From Eucommia ulmoides (Eukaryota > Streptophyta > Magnoliopsida > Garryales > Eucommiaceae), in the NCBI GenBank assembly GCA_016647705.1, contig CM028325.1, positions 25,691,566 through 25,755,565 of the forward strand: DNA of 64,000 bases, read 5' to 3'. Both the position numbers and the translations under genes were made by a program. Below are positions 33,960 through 43,656 of the stretch, piece by piece (the first letter of the stretch is position 1; the number at the start of each line of letters is the position of its first letter). The notes beneath the pieces are model-generated. The model worked only from the letters and a program-made list of their open reading frames with translations. It was not told where the DNA came from and did not search any database.

Positions 33960-34691
33960 CTACTGAATTTTCTCGACGGGTTACAAGCCTCAACTAGAAC
34001 GTGAGTGGAAGGAGGAAATGGTACCTCCTCTTTCTACGACCTAACTGCGGACGAAGCCATTTGGTTGTTGGAGGAATTGGCGAACTTCGATTATCAAAGT
34101 TGAAATTATTAACCAAGTCACCAAAGTTTGGGAGATTTTTCCAACACTACGACGCCACAGATTGATACTTCGATTCAAGATGTGGAGTCTTCCCCCACCT
34201 TGAAGGAAATGCTTATTACCATTATGGGGGAAACTCAAATATTCTTAAGGGAAACACATGATCGGCTCAACGAGCACAAGGATTGTCTTGATTATATTAA
34301 GACAGTTTACGTCGACATTGATACGACCGTAACGTCTCTTCAGACACAAATCGATCAGCTTATCTACTTTGTTGAGGCCGAGTCAGACGCGGTGGACCTG
34401 AGAGGTGATCAAATAACATCCGAATGTGAAAGCCACCGTGAGGAACCGGAAGCAAGCGGAAGGTACTTGGGTGAGATCGAAGACGATCATGAAGATGCTA
34501 CAACCCAAGTGTGGATTGGCAATGGAGATTCACATATTAATCGTAGTAAGTTTTCACTGTTTGAATTCCAGTTGGTAATGCCACCCTCGAGCCATGGTGA
34601 TTACATCTACGAGGATTTGATGTGGCTCACCTATCCTACCCCGTTTCTAACTCGTACATTCATGCCAACCAAGAACATAAATCGTAGTTGA
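33960..34691 (+). pseudogene. E3 gag C-terminal remnant
   Basis: Reads NFLDGLQASTRT, TGA (34002-34004), VEGGNGTSSF, LTADEAIWLLEEL, then TGA (34101-34103). Downstream a 187-codon open frame (34128-34691) holds a probable coiled coil (LRETHDRLNEHKDCLDYI) and acidic text, ending near IYEDLMWLTYP. E1 has the same series on the minus strand with the same two TGA codons at the same spacing. No nucleic-acid knuckle or pol is present. The 187-codon frame might be translated alone, but nothing shows it is functional. Confidence 0.6.
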
Positions 34692-34855
34692 GTCAAGTTG
34701 AAAGATCGAGCCAATAAGAGCCAAATATCTCCAGTCTTGAGGGCGTATTGAATCAAGACCCGTACGTGTTGTTGTTTGACACATACTACGGGCAAAAATC
34801 GCTCTTTAACGAGCCCTTCGTCGTGTCAAGATGACGATCTTAAATCAAGTGCTTC

Positions 34856-34871
34856 TTGGGAGGCAACCCAA
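34856..34871 (+). other. Conserved palindrome TTGGGAGGCAACCCAA in E3
   Basis: Exact copy of the E1 motif, just after the gag remnant. A hairpin with a 5-bp stem is possible. Confidence 0.7.
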
Positions 34872-36436
34872 GGTTAAAAAATAAGTTAGGTCTATCTCCA
34901 CCGACTTGATTCAGATGAAAGATTCTCTCACCTCCCAGGTACATGTTCTAAACCCCGTCTTCATTATAATGCTTTATGCTGTCATTGGGATCGCTGATGG
35001 TTGTTGTGGACATTTCCCGTTTTAAGTTGGGGGTGATGTGTAGTATGTTTATTATGTATTATTGTTGTTAGTTATGTTTTATTATATTTTGTGTATGCAT
35101 GTTTGTTTAGGATTAGTTTGTTTGAGTTAGTTGTTGTTTTGTGCTGAGTTTTGTACTTCATCTGGGTTATTACTCAATGATGAGTCTGTCCCCTGATTGT
35201 TTATTGAGGACGAGCGTAAATCTCATTCATGTGTGTTCTGTGTGCTTGACGTATCGTTTTAGTAAAAGTTATTGTAGATCCTACTTGCACGAGTATGTAA
35301 ACTCAATGTATAACTATCCAATTGATTTGAAAATGATTATCCATCAGCCAAATTCATGACAATAGAGATTCTAGAACTTGATTTGGGGGAAATTCAAGGC
35401 GAAATCCTAGGTGAGGTAGTTGGAGAGATATGATTTTTGTATTCATTTGATCGCTTGAGCCTTTGAAGCTTACTTTGTTATATGTTTATCCCTCGTTACC
35501 CTGTCGAAGTCAGAAAATTGTTTCAATTATGAACACTTAACTAATACCATGGCCAATTGAATTCTTTCCAAACCTATATCGTTGCACTGAAGGCACAAAT
35601 TTGAGTGAATAAAGTAGTATTCATGTATGCTACTTGATGTGAGCAGTTGGGTTTAGGGCGAACTTTTAAATTGGTTCGGTATTCGAGTACGCACTTATAT
35701 TTTTTCTTTTGTTTTAACTACATTCGTGAAATTGTAATAATCGAATAAGTTTCGGGGTGTGGTTCATTGAAAATAAAAGAAGAGAAAAACATGTATATAA
35801 GGTTTTATTTTCCGTTTCTTTTGACAAGTGAGTACGAAGTTCGTAAATCGTAAATATATGTTCAGGGTTGTTTCAAATTTATCTATGGGGGTTCGAGTGT
35901 GAGAGTGTTAAGCATGTGCCTCTGGTATCATCAAGTTAACGACATTAATCTATTTTCTATTTCCGATATACCCTTGACCATTTTCCAAAATCGAACCAAG
36001 CCCTACTGATCTTTCGAATTGCTTAGCTTACATTAGTAGAGAATAGAACCTAGTCAGGCTTATGGATTCCCTATACATTTTTGGTTTTAGTTATGAGCTT
36101 TATTGATGGATAATCCAATCTGATCGACGGATAGTTGTATAATTAACTTTTATCACACACACGTTGATAGGATCTAGAATGACGCTTACTATCATTGAAT
36201 GTTGAAATTCTAGAACACTACATGGTGTATTTTATTCTTGAACTTGATAGGATTGGGGGCCGATGAGGGAAAAATCATTTAGCCGGTAGATAATATTCAA
36301 AACTTGCACATTATTGTTTTTAGTGTGTGTTTTTTTTTTTTTTTTAGTTTTTAATTTCGTAATTAGTTGTTGTATTTTCTTGTATTGTGTGGGTGTTTTG
36401 CTTGAGGACTAGCAAAATTCTAAGTTTGGGGGTATT
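34872..36436 (+). other. E3 internal non-coding region and polypurine tract
   Basis: About 1.56 kb without a gene, colinear with E1 and E4. It ends with the purine tract AAGTTTGGGGGTATT (36422-36436) against the 3' LTR. A short frame (35141-35359) has no known motif. Confidence 0.65.
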
Positions 36437-37213
36437 TGATTGAGGTAATTTGTCTATATATTCCCAAGCTGATTTTAGTAGTTTTCAAGTATTTTTATTT
36501 TGTTTTAATATATTTCTATGTGTTTTTGTATAAATAAGGTATTTGGGGCAAAAATGAGCTAAAACAATTGAAAATCAAGCTAATCGGAGAGAGTTTTGGG
36601 GAGTGCTTAACCAAATCCGAAGGAGAAAAACACAAAGCGAAGAAAAAGAAATGATCTCGAAGCGGTTTTAGCGACTGATCTTCGAAATACGACTAAGTTC
36701 CTTCGTTTCTTTCTTTATTTTCTTAACTTTGGTAGTTGGTTCGAGCATGTTTAGCTCATTTATCATTGTATATACGGTTATGGCCATGAGCTAAACTTGG
36801 ATGATATATGAGATTAATATAGTTTATGAAAATGTCGTTTGTTTGAGTTGAGTTTCTTTAACGGTTGTTTTTCAATATTTCGATTGTATTTATCGGTTTG
36901 TCATGTTTATATGCTTGTTTAGATATATTGAGAAATCGGGATTTGATACTCGGGAGAGGTAACCCCAAATTCGGACTAGGGTTAAACACAACGCGACGAT
37001 CTAATAACTTGGGAGCGAGTTAAAAAGTGTGCAATCAATGACGTTGGGGCAAGACTCCTATGACTATGTGTTCTAAAAAATGCTAGAGGGGTACTTCGGC
37101 GTTAACGCAAAGTCACATATTCATTCACTTGTTACTCGAGAGATAGAGTGACTAAGTTTATGAAACAAAGATTGTCGGATAGGTTGAATACCGTTATTGA
37201 TAAGTAAACGAAA
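36437..37213 (+). repeat. E3 3' LTR, internally deleted and 3'-truncated
   Basis: Starts TGATTGAGGTAATTTG. About 290 bp present in the 5' LTR (32487-32778), including the whole palindrome array and the AGATATTTT, are missing after GCTAATCG. The copy stops at TAAACGAAA instead of continuing about 460 bp further. Confidence 0.82.
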
Positions 37214-37990
37214 TGAGCTCACAGGGATTTATCATAGGGCTAGGAAAGAGGTTAAGTTTTTGGACTGGCTATCTAATGTAGTCCTCGCTGCCAAGGCTAG
37301 GAAAAAATGATGCCTTTGCATAGATTTCAAAGAATTGAATAAATCCTGCCCAAAATACTTCTTTTCCTTGCCAAGGATAGACATCGTCATAGACGCCACT
37401 ATTGGATACGAGTAGTTGAGCTTTATCGATGCATATGCTGGCTACAATCAGATTCTAATGCACCCTCCTAATAAAAGTAAGACATTGTTCATCACAGACC
37501 GAGAAACTTACTGTTATAAGGTGGTCATGCCATTTAGGCTACGCAATGTCGGAGCAATATATCAACAATTGGTCAACAAAATGTTCAAAGAGGAGATCGA
37601 ACAAACCATGGAGGTTTATATATACGATATGTTGGTTAAAAGTAGTCGATCTTGGAAACACCTTGGGTATCTCCAAGCCTACTTCGACAAGCTCCGAGCT
37701 CATCACATGAAGTTCAATCCAAGAAAATGAATATTTGGAGTGTCTGCAGGCAAATTTCTCGGGTTTATGGTATCTCAATGCGGTATCAATGCCAACCCCG
37801 ACCAGATCAGTATTATGCTTGGGATGGCTTCACCCCACACTAGGAAAGAAGTCCAAATGCTCACGGGAGGCTGGCAGCGCTTAATCGTTTCATATTTGGA
37901 TCTTCCGAGAAGTGTCTTTCATTTTTTAAAGTCCTTAGGGGCAATAAGGAATACAAATTAACCAATGAGTGTGAAAAGGAATTCTAAGAG
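37214..37990 (+). pseudogene. Element B reverse transcriptase, active site altered
   Basis: Begins inside RT with EVKFLDWLSNVVLAAKA, then DFKELNKSCPKYFF, FIDAYAGYNQILMHPP and VMPFRLRNVGAIYQQ. The catalytic box reads VYIYDMLVKS where YIDD is expected; the first Asp codon is TAC (37623-37625). Thumb motifs follow in another frame (GFMVSQCGINANPDQIS). Stops at 37305-37310 and 37414 and frame changes break the domain. The N-terminal RT part is missing at the E3 junction. Confidence 0.88.
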
Positions 37991-38450
37991 CTCAAGAGGT
38001 ACCTCTCCTCAGCTCCTCTACTCAACACATGGAGAAAGGGAGATAAGTTATTCCTCTATACCTCGGCATCCTCTATAGCGGTGAGTGTAGTCTTGGTGAG
38101 AGAGGAAAATGACATTTAAAGCCCCGTATACTACTCCAGCGAGGTCCTTATCGACACCAAGACTAGATATTCATAGTTTAAAAAACTGGCTTATGCCTTA
38201 TTAATCGTCTCGAGGAAGCTAAGACAATATTTTTTTCAAGCCCAAAACATTATCGTTCTGATTAATCAGCCACTAAGATAAATCCTTCATTCCCCTGATG
38301 TCTTTGGGTGGTTAATGAAGTACGGTTTCGAGCTCAACCAATTTCATATTGATTACCGGCCTAGGACAACAATCAAGTGAGAAGTCTTAGCAGATTTTAT
38401 AATCGAGCTAACCTTCCCAAACAAAAAATCAAATACTGACCTAGAATCTA
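37991..38450 (+). pseudogene. Element B RNase H, fragmented
   Basis: Scattered over frames are ELKRYLSSAPLL, GDKLFLYTSASS, YYSSEVLIDTKTRYS and FELNQFHIDYRPRTTIK-like pieces, the RNase H connection and domain of this lineage. Stops are numerous and no fragment exceeds 40-60 codons. Confidence 0.7.
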
Positions 38451-38497
38451 CCAGGGAGAGTTCTCCCATTAACAAAGAGACTGGTGAAACCCCCAGC

Positions 38498-38850
38498 ATG
38501 GAAACCGACCTGCGACCAGATTCCTGGCAGCTTTTCATGGACGGTTTCTCTAATCAGAACGGTTGTAAGGCTAGGATGGTCCTCGTAACCCTAGATAAGA
38601 AGACGGTTGAATACGCTCCCTGGTTAAGATTTCAAGCTACAAACAATGAGGCCGAGTATGAAGACCTAGTCGTAGAAGTGAGCTTAGCATGACATTTCAA
38701 TGTGAAGACTGTTGAGCTCCTGTGCAATTCCCGCTCATGGTTAACCAAGTAAATGTTGACTACCTATCCAAGGACGTAATTATGGTCGCCTATTTGGAGA
38801 GGGTAAGAGAATTGGTGAAATACTTCGATAGAGTTCAGGGAACACAAATT
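38498..38850 (+). pseudogene. Element B second RNase H
   Basis: DSWQLFMDGFSNQNGC gives the W-LF-DG-S-N start with the catalytic DG kept. RFQATNNEAEYEDLVVEV follows, then the D-S-QLV motif after a frame change near 38690 (text around 38715-38760). A Tat-lineage marker, as in element A. Confidence 0.8.
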
Positions 38851-40104
38851 CGCTGAGAAGAGAACAAGCATGCCAATATGTTAGCCAACTTGGCATTCAC
38901 AGTAGAATATACCCTAAAACGAACTGTACCTGTGGAATACATGACTGAGCTAAGCACGGTAGCATCGAATGACGTTGTAACCATATGTTCGATCAATACC
39001 GAGCTGTCCTGGTTAGACTTAATCACAGATTACCTTGAAAGGGGAACACTACCAAGTGACCGAACTGAGTCATGGAGAATGATGCGAGATATTTCCTCCT
39101 CGATGGGGGTATTATACCAGAAGTCCTTTTCGGGCCCTTACTCCTGCTGTCTTTGACCTAAGGAGGCTAATTACGTAATGAGAAAGGTTCACGAAAGGGT
39201 TTGTGGAAACCATGCAGTGGGTATATCTCTAAGTTGAAAACTCTTGCGGCATAAGTATTACTTGCCAAAAATGTTGGAAGATGTAAATGAATTCATAAAA
39301 AAATGCGACAAATGCCAGAGATTTGTCGCCCACCCCCATGCTCCACCGACTGAGCTAGTTCTTATGACCAGTTCTTGGCCATTTGTCCAATGGAAAATTA
39401 ACTTTTTCTCGGTTCATTCCCCCAAGGCACCAGCCAAAAGAAGTTCTTGATTGTGGCAATTGATTATTTTACAAAGTAGGTAGAAGCCAAGCCCCTAGCC
39501 AAAATTAACAAAGAAAAAATCTAGGATTTCTTACGGAAGAGCCTGATCTGCAGGTTCGGTATCCCCAAGGCCATTGTCTTGGAAAATATAAAAGAATTTT
39601 ACCACATCATCTTTACCAACCTTTGCTCCAGATTGGGGATCAGCACACATTTCTCCTCCTCAGGTAATCCTTAGGCAAATGGTCAGGTCGAGGTTACCAA
39701 CCGAATAATCTTGCAAAACCTGAAGACAAGGCTAGGTAGATCTAAGGTGTTATGGGTTGAAGACCTTTATCCCATTCCATTGGGTGTATCATATAATGGC
39801 CAGAACCCCAACAGGAGAAACTCATTTCACAATGACGTATAGGTCTGAGGTCATCATTCCATTTAAGATCGGTATGTCGTCAATGATAGGTGTGATCCAG
39901 CTACGTATTTTCAAACCTAATTAAGTTATTTTTTAGCGTTTATATAGTATTTTATTATGTTCTAATTAGTTTTCTTACTTTTTGTATAAATCAGGTATGT
40001 GGGGAAAAAAGATAAGAAACTAGAGCGAAAACAATGAGATTGAACCAAAGCGAGTCGAAGTTACAGTGGATAAACAAGCTCAGAGGCTAAAATAGGAAAC
40101 AGGC

Positions 40105-40350
40105 CCACCGCCTAGGAGGTGAAGAAGCTAAGAAAATAGCAAATGTTACTGACGGACCACCGCCTAGGCAAAAATTCCTCCGCCTAGGCAGAAATCCAGC
40201 AGAGAAATCAAAGCAGGCTATTGATAGTCCACCGCCTAAGCGAAAATCTAGCAGAATGTGCTTCCACGTCCACCACCTATGTCACCACCCAAAATATTAG
40301 CCGAACCGACCTAACTCCACCTACGCGAAAATTACACCGCCTAGGCGGAA
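40105..40350. repeat. Palindrome array of CTAG-core type in the E4 5' LTR
   Basis: Copies include ACCGCCTAGGAGGT, ACCGCCTAGGCAAA, TCCGCCTAGGCAGA and ACCGCCTAGGCGGA, spaced 20-50 bases, often followed by AAAATTCC or AAATCC. The 3' LTR array (43878-44155) has its own set of changes. Confidence 0.8.
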
Positions 40351-40368
40351 ATCCCCTGCATAGTCTTG

Positions 40369-40399
40369 AGATATTTTTAGGATATTATAGCTATAAATA
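40369..40399 (+). promoter_or_regulatory. E4 5' LTR promoter core
   Basis: AGATATTTT (40369-40377), then GGATATTAT, then the TATA-like CTATAAATA (40391-40399). The 3' LTR has AGATATTTT (44171-44179), GGATATTTT (44182-44190) and CTATAAATA (44192-44200). Confidence 0.5.
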
Positions 40400-41559
40400 C
40401 CCCCTCTCCTCCCCCTTCTCTGGCCTCTCTTGGTTTTTTGAGAACCTTAGCTCATATTTAGGCCTAGGTTTAGGAGTTTTAGAGGTGGAGCTCACATCCC
40501 AAAGTGGAGAAGACGACGAATCGATTGTTAAGCGTTCTTAGCAGTTTATCTTCAGACGAGGCTAAGTTCTTCTATTGTTTTTCCTTATTTCTTTATCTTA
40601 GGACCATGTGAGCATGTTTATCTTGATTTCATTGTTTATACAGTTATGACCACGAGTTAAATATGGATTGTAGTAGGGATTAACACTATATTTATAAATA
40701 TGTTTGTTTGGATGATTTCGATGTTGCGTTTGTGATTGTTCTTTGTAGTTTGATTGTATTTATCGTATTGTTTGTTTATCATTATTAGTTAGATAAATGG
40801 AGAATATGGGGTTTTGACAAACCCCATATTCGGATTAGGGTAAACAAACACCACGATTCTATAACCTGGTCGGGGTTTGAATCGTAGACAATCGATGACG
40901 TTGAGGAAAGACTCACGCGAACTAGGGTTGTTAAGACATTGAGGAAAACTTCTTCGTTGACACGCTGTCACGTTATATCCCCTGTCTTACACTCGGGAGA
41001 GGTGGCGAGGGAGTTTTAGAACAAAGATTGTTGATAGGGTAAATACAACGACGATCGAAGGACCCGGTCGGGAGTTGGATTGTGTGGAGTCAATGACGCT
41101 GGGCGAGACTCACATGACCTAGGGTCATTAAGATGTTGAGGGAGACTTCTTCATTGACTCGAAGTCATATATTCCCCTATCTTACACTAGGGAGAGGTGG
41201 CGGTGGAATTTACGTACCGTGATTGTCAAATGGGTGGAACACCGTAAACATTAGTAAATTAAAATCGAACATGTATTTGTAAACACGTTAATCCCTAGGA
41301 AATTGTTCACCCTAAAACATATTAGCATATTAATGTAGTTAATTTAGGTTATAATAGTATTAGTTTAATTAATTAAATACATTTGTTTTCCGTCTAGATA
41401 AAGTTAGGTCACAACAAACGCAGTATTCGATAGTAACGACACCAATTCCTGTGGATACGATAACCCGATCTTAATGATCACACTATACTAAAACTTTGAC
41501 CTCTTACATTTGCGAGTAGTCACATACAAGTGAGAACGGTAAATCCTTTCGCCCGTACA

Positions 41560-41780
41560 AGTTTTTGGCGCCATTGTCGAGGATTGTTTTGTTGATTATT
41601 GCCGGAGATACGCGGTAACGGCCAGGACTTGAGTTTTAGATAGGAGAAGCAAGTGTATCGTATTCTAGTCCCGTCAACGACGTACAAGTTTTTGGCGCTA
41701 TTGCTGGGGATTGGTCGTTAGGCGAATTCAATTCTCAACGGCGTATAAGTTTTTGGTAACTATTGCCGGATATTGTGTTT
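41560..41780 (+). other. E4 triple primer-site-like leader
   Basis: The primer site TGGCGCCATTGTCGAGGAT (41566-41584) follows the LTR. A second GTACAAGTTTTTGGCGCTAT block with TTGCTGGGGATTG lies near 41681-41712. A third, GTATAAGTTTTTGGTAACTA with TTGCCGGATATTG, lies near 41741-41773. Each repeats both the LTR tail (GTACAAG) and the tRNA-Asp-complementary segment. E1 and E3 have only one. Confidence 0.75.
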
Positions 41781-43656
41781 TGTTGTTTATTATTGATATT
41801 GTGTGTAAATGACTTAATTTTACTTTAGGCATTTCTTTTGTATATAATTTTTGTTTGTAGTTTTGTTTTTGTTTCTTATACAGGATACTTGGCGATGTTA
41901 GATCAACGGGTATTGATGCATCCCTTTCGACGGGATTCCAAATCATTTTATGTTGTTTGGCCAAGCACATAAGCCAGTGAGGCGTTTTGTTGTAAGATTG
42001 AGCCGATCAAAGCAAAACGTTGCCAATCTTGAAGGTGTTCTGAAAATGTCGAGCCGAGGACATTAAACCACGCGTTTCTTAGGAGGCAACCCAAGGTCAA
42101 ATAACTTAAATTTATTACATCCGACTTGATTCAGAGGCGAGATCCTCTCGCCTCCTAGGTAAGTGTTCTAAACACCTTTCGTCAGCATGCTTTATATTCA
42201 TATGTTGAGATTGATGATTGGGATCGCTAAGGACACTGCCCATTTTGAGTTCAGAAGTGATGTATAGTATGTAGTATGTTAGTTTATGTGTTACTGCTTT
42301 TCTCGTATTGCATGTGTGTTTAGGTTAGAATGTGTTTATGTTTTTGTGTGTTGTTGTTATATGTTGAGTTTTGTGTTCATCTGGGCCGTTACTCGATGAT
42401 GATAATTACCCCTGGTTGCTTTCGAGGTCAAGGGTAATACCCATGCATGTGTGATTTTTTGTACTTGACTATATTTTTTGGTAAAAATTATTGTAGATCT
42501 TAATTTTCACGGGCACATAGACTCAATGTATTTCTATTCAATTGATTTGAGGAAGATTATTGATTAACCAAATTCATGACACATTAAGGATTCTAGAACT
42601 TGATTGAGGGGAAGCTTGAGGCGAAATCCTAGGCAAGGTAGTTCAGGAGACATGATTTAGGCACTCTCTTTGTTGCTTGAGCCTTTTTAAGCCTACCTTG
42701 ATACATGTTTATCCCTCGTCACCCTGTCGAAGCCTAAATGCAAATTCAATTCAAAACACATAAACAATACCATGGCCAATGGATCTTTTTCCAAATCTTA
42801 ATCGCTGAATTTAAAGGCGCATTTAAGTGAATAAAGTTAGCAATTGCAAATGCTACTTAATGTAAGCGGTTAGGTTTAGGGCGAACTTCTAATTGGTTCG
42901 GTATTTAAGTATTCACTTGTTGTTTTTCATTTGTATTTCATACACCCCTTTAATTTTAACAATCAAATAAGTTTGGGGGTGTGTTCGTTGAAAAAAAAAA
43001 AAAAAAAAAAAGAAAAAAAAAACGAATCAAATGTAAATACGGTTTTTATTTCCGTTTCTTTTGACAAGTGAGTACATCGGTCTTAAATGCATGTTCGAGA
43101 TTGTTTCTAATCTTTCTATGGGGTTTGAGAGTGAATGTGCCAAGTGTTGAGCCTTAGGTAATGTTAAGTTAACAACGTAAACCCGTTTTCTATTCCAAAT
43201 TACCCTCGGCCAAATATTCCTTAACTGAACCAGGCCCTAATGATCTTTATGAACTACTAAGCCTATATTAGTGGAGAGTGGATCCCAATCAAGCATATGG
43301 AACTCCTAGTCCTTCACGGTCCAAGTCATGAATTCCGTTGGTGGATAATCCAATCTGGTCATTATCTAGCTATATTATTGAGTCTCATACTAACACGTTT
43401 ACAGGATCTAGAATAGCGTTCACCATTATTGCATGTCAAAATTCTAGAACCACATGGTGTATGTTACCGCCTGAACTCGACAGAACTGGCAGTTGTTAAG
43501 GGACAAAAATAAATAGGCCGTTAGAAGAAGTCAAAACTCGCATGTTATTATGTTTAGATTTTTTTTAGGATGTTTGTTATTTCATTTACTTGTATTTTTC
43601 ATTTTAGTGCGTGTGTTTGGCTCGAGGACTTGCCAAATTCCAAGTTTGGGGGTATT
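41781..43656 (+). other. E4 internal non-coding region and polypurine tract
   Basis: No gene. Contains a TTAGGAGGCAACCCAA palindrome (42079-42094), an A-rich run (42991-43022) and the purine tract AAGTTTGGGGGTATT (43642-43656) before the 3' LTR. Confidence 0.7.

Larger units (their letters stand above)
32321..37213 (+). mobile_element. E3: non-autonomous LTR retrotransposon inside element B
   Basis: 5' LTR 32321 to ~33676, tRNA-Asp primer site 33692-33712, gag remnant, TTGGG/CCCAA palindrome, polypurine tract 36422-36436, truncated 3' LTR 36437-37213. Same family as E1 on the opposite strand. The 3' LTR lacks its last ~460 bp, and element B lacks roughly 350 bp that should join protease to RT, so one deletion probably removed both. 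No target duplication remains. Confidence 0.88.
39884..41559 (+). repeat. E4 5' LTR
   Basis: 1,676 bp, TG...CA, colinear with 43657-45361. Palindrome array of CTAG-core type at about 40105-40350, AGATATTTT at 40369-40377, TATA-like CTATAAATA at 40391-40399. Confidence 0.92.

Noticed and set aside
34128-34691. 187-codon ORF in E3 as an intact host gene
   Set aside because: It lies between the E3 primer site and polypurine tract, shares flanking coding text with E1 and follows gag remnant sequence; it is retroelement-derived.
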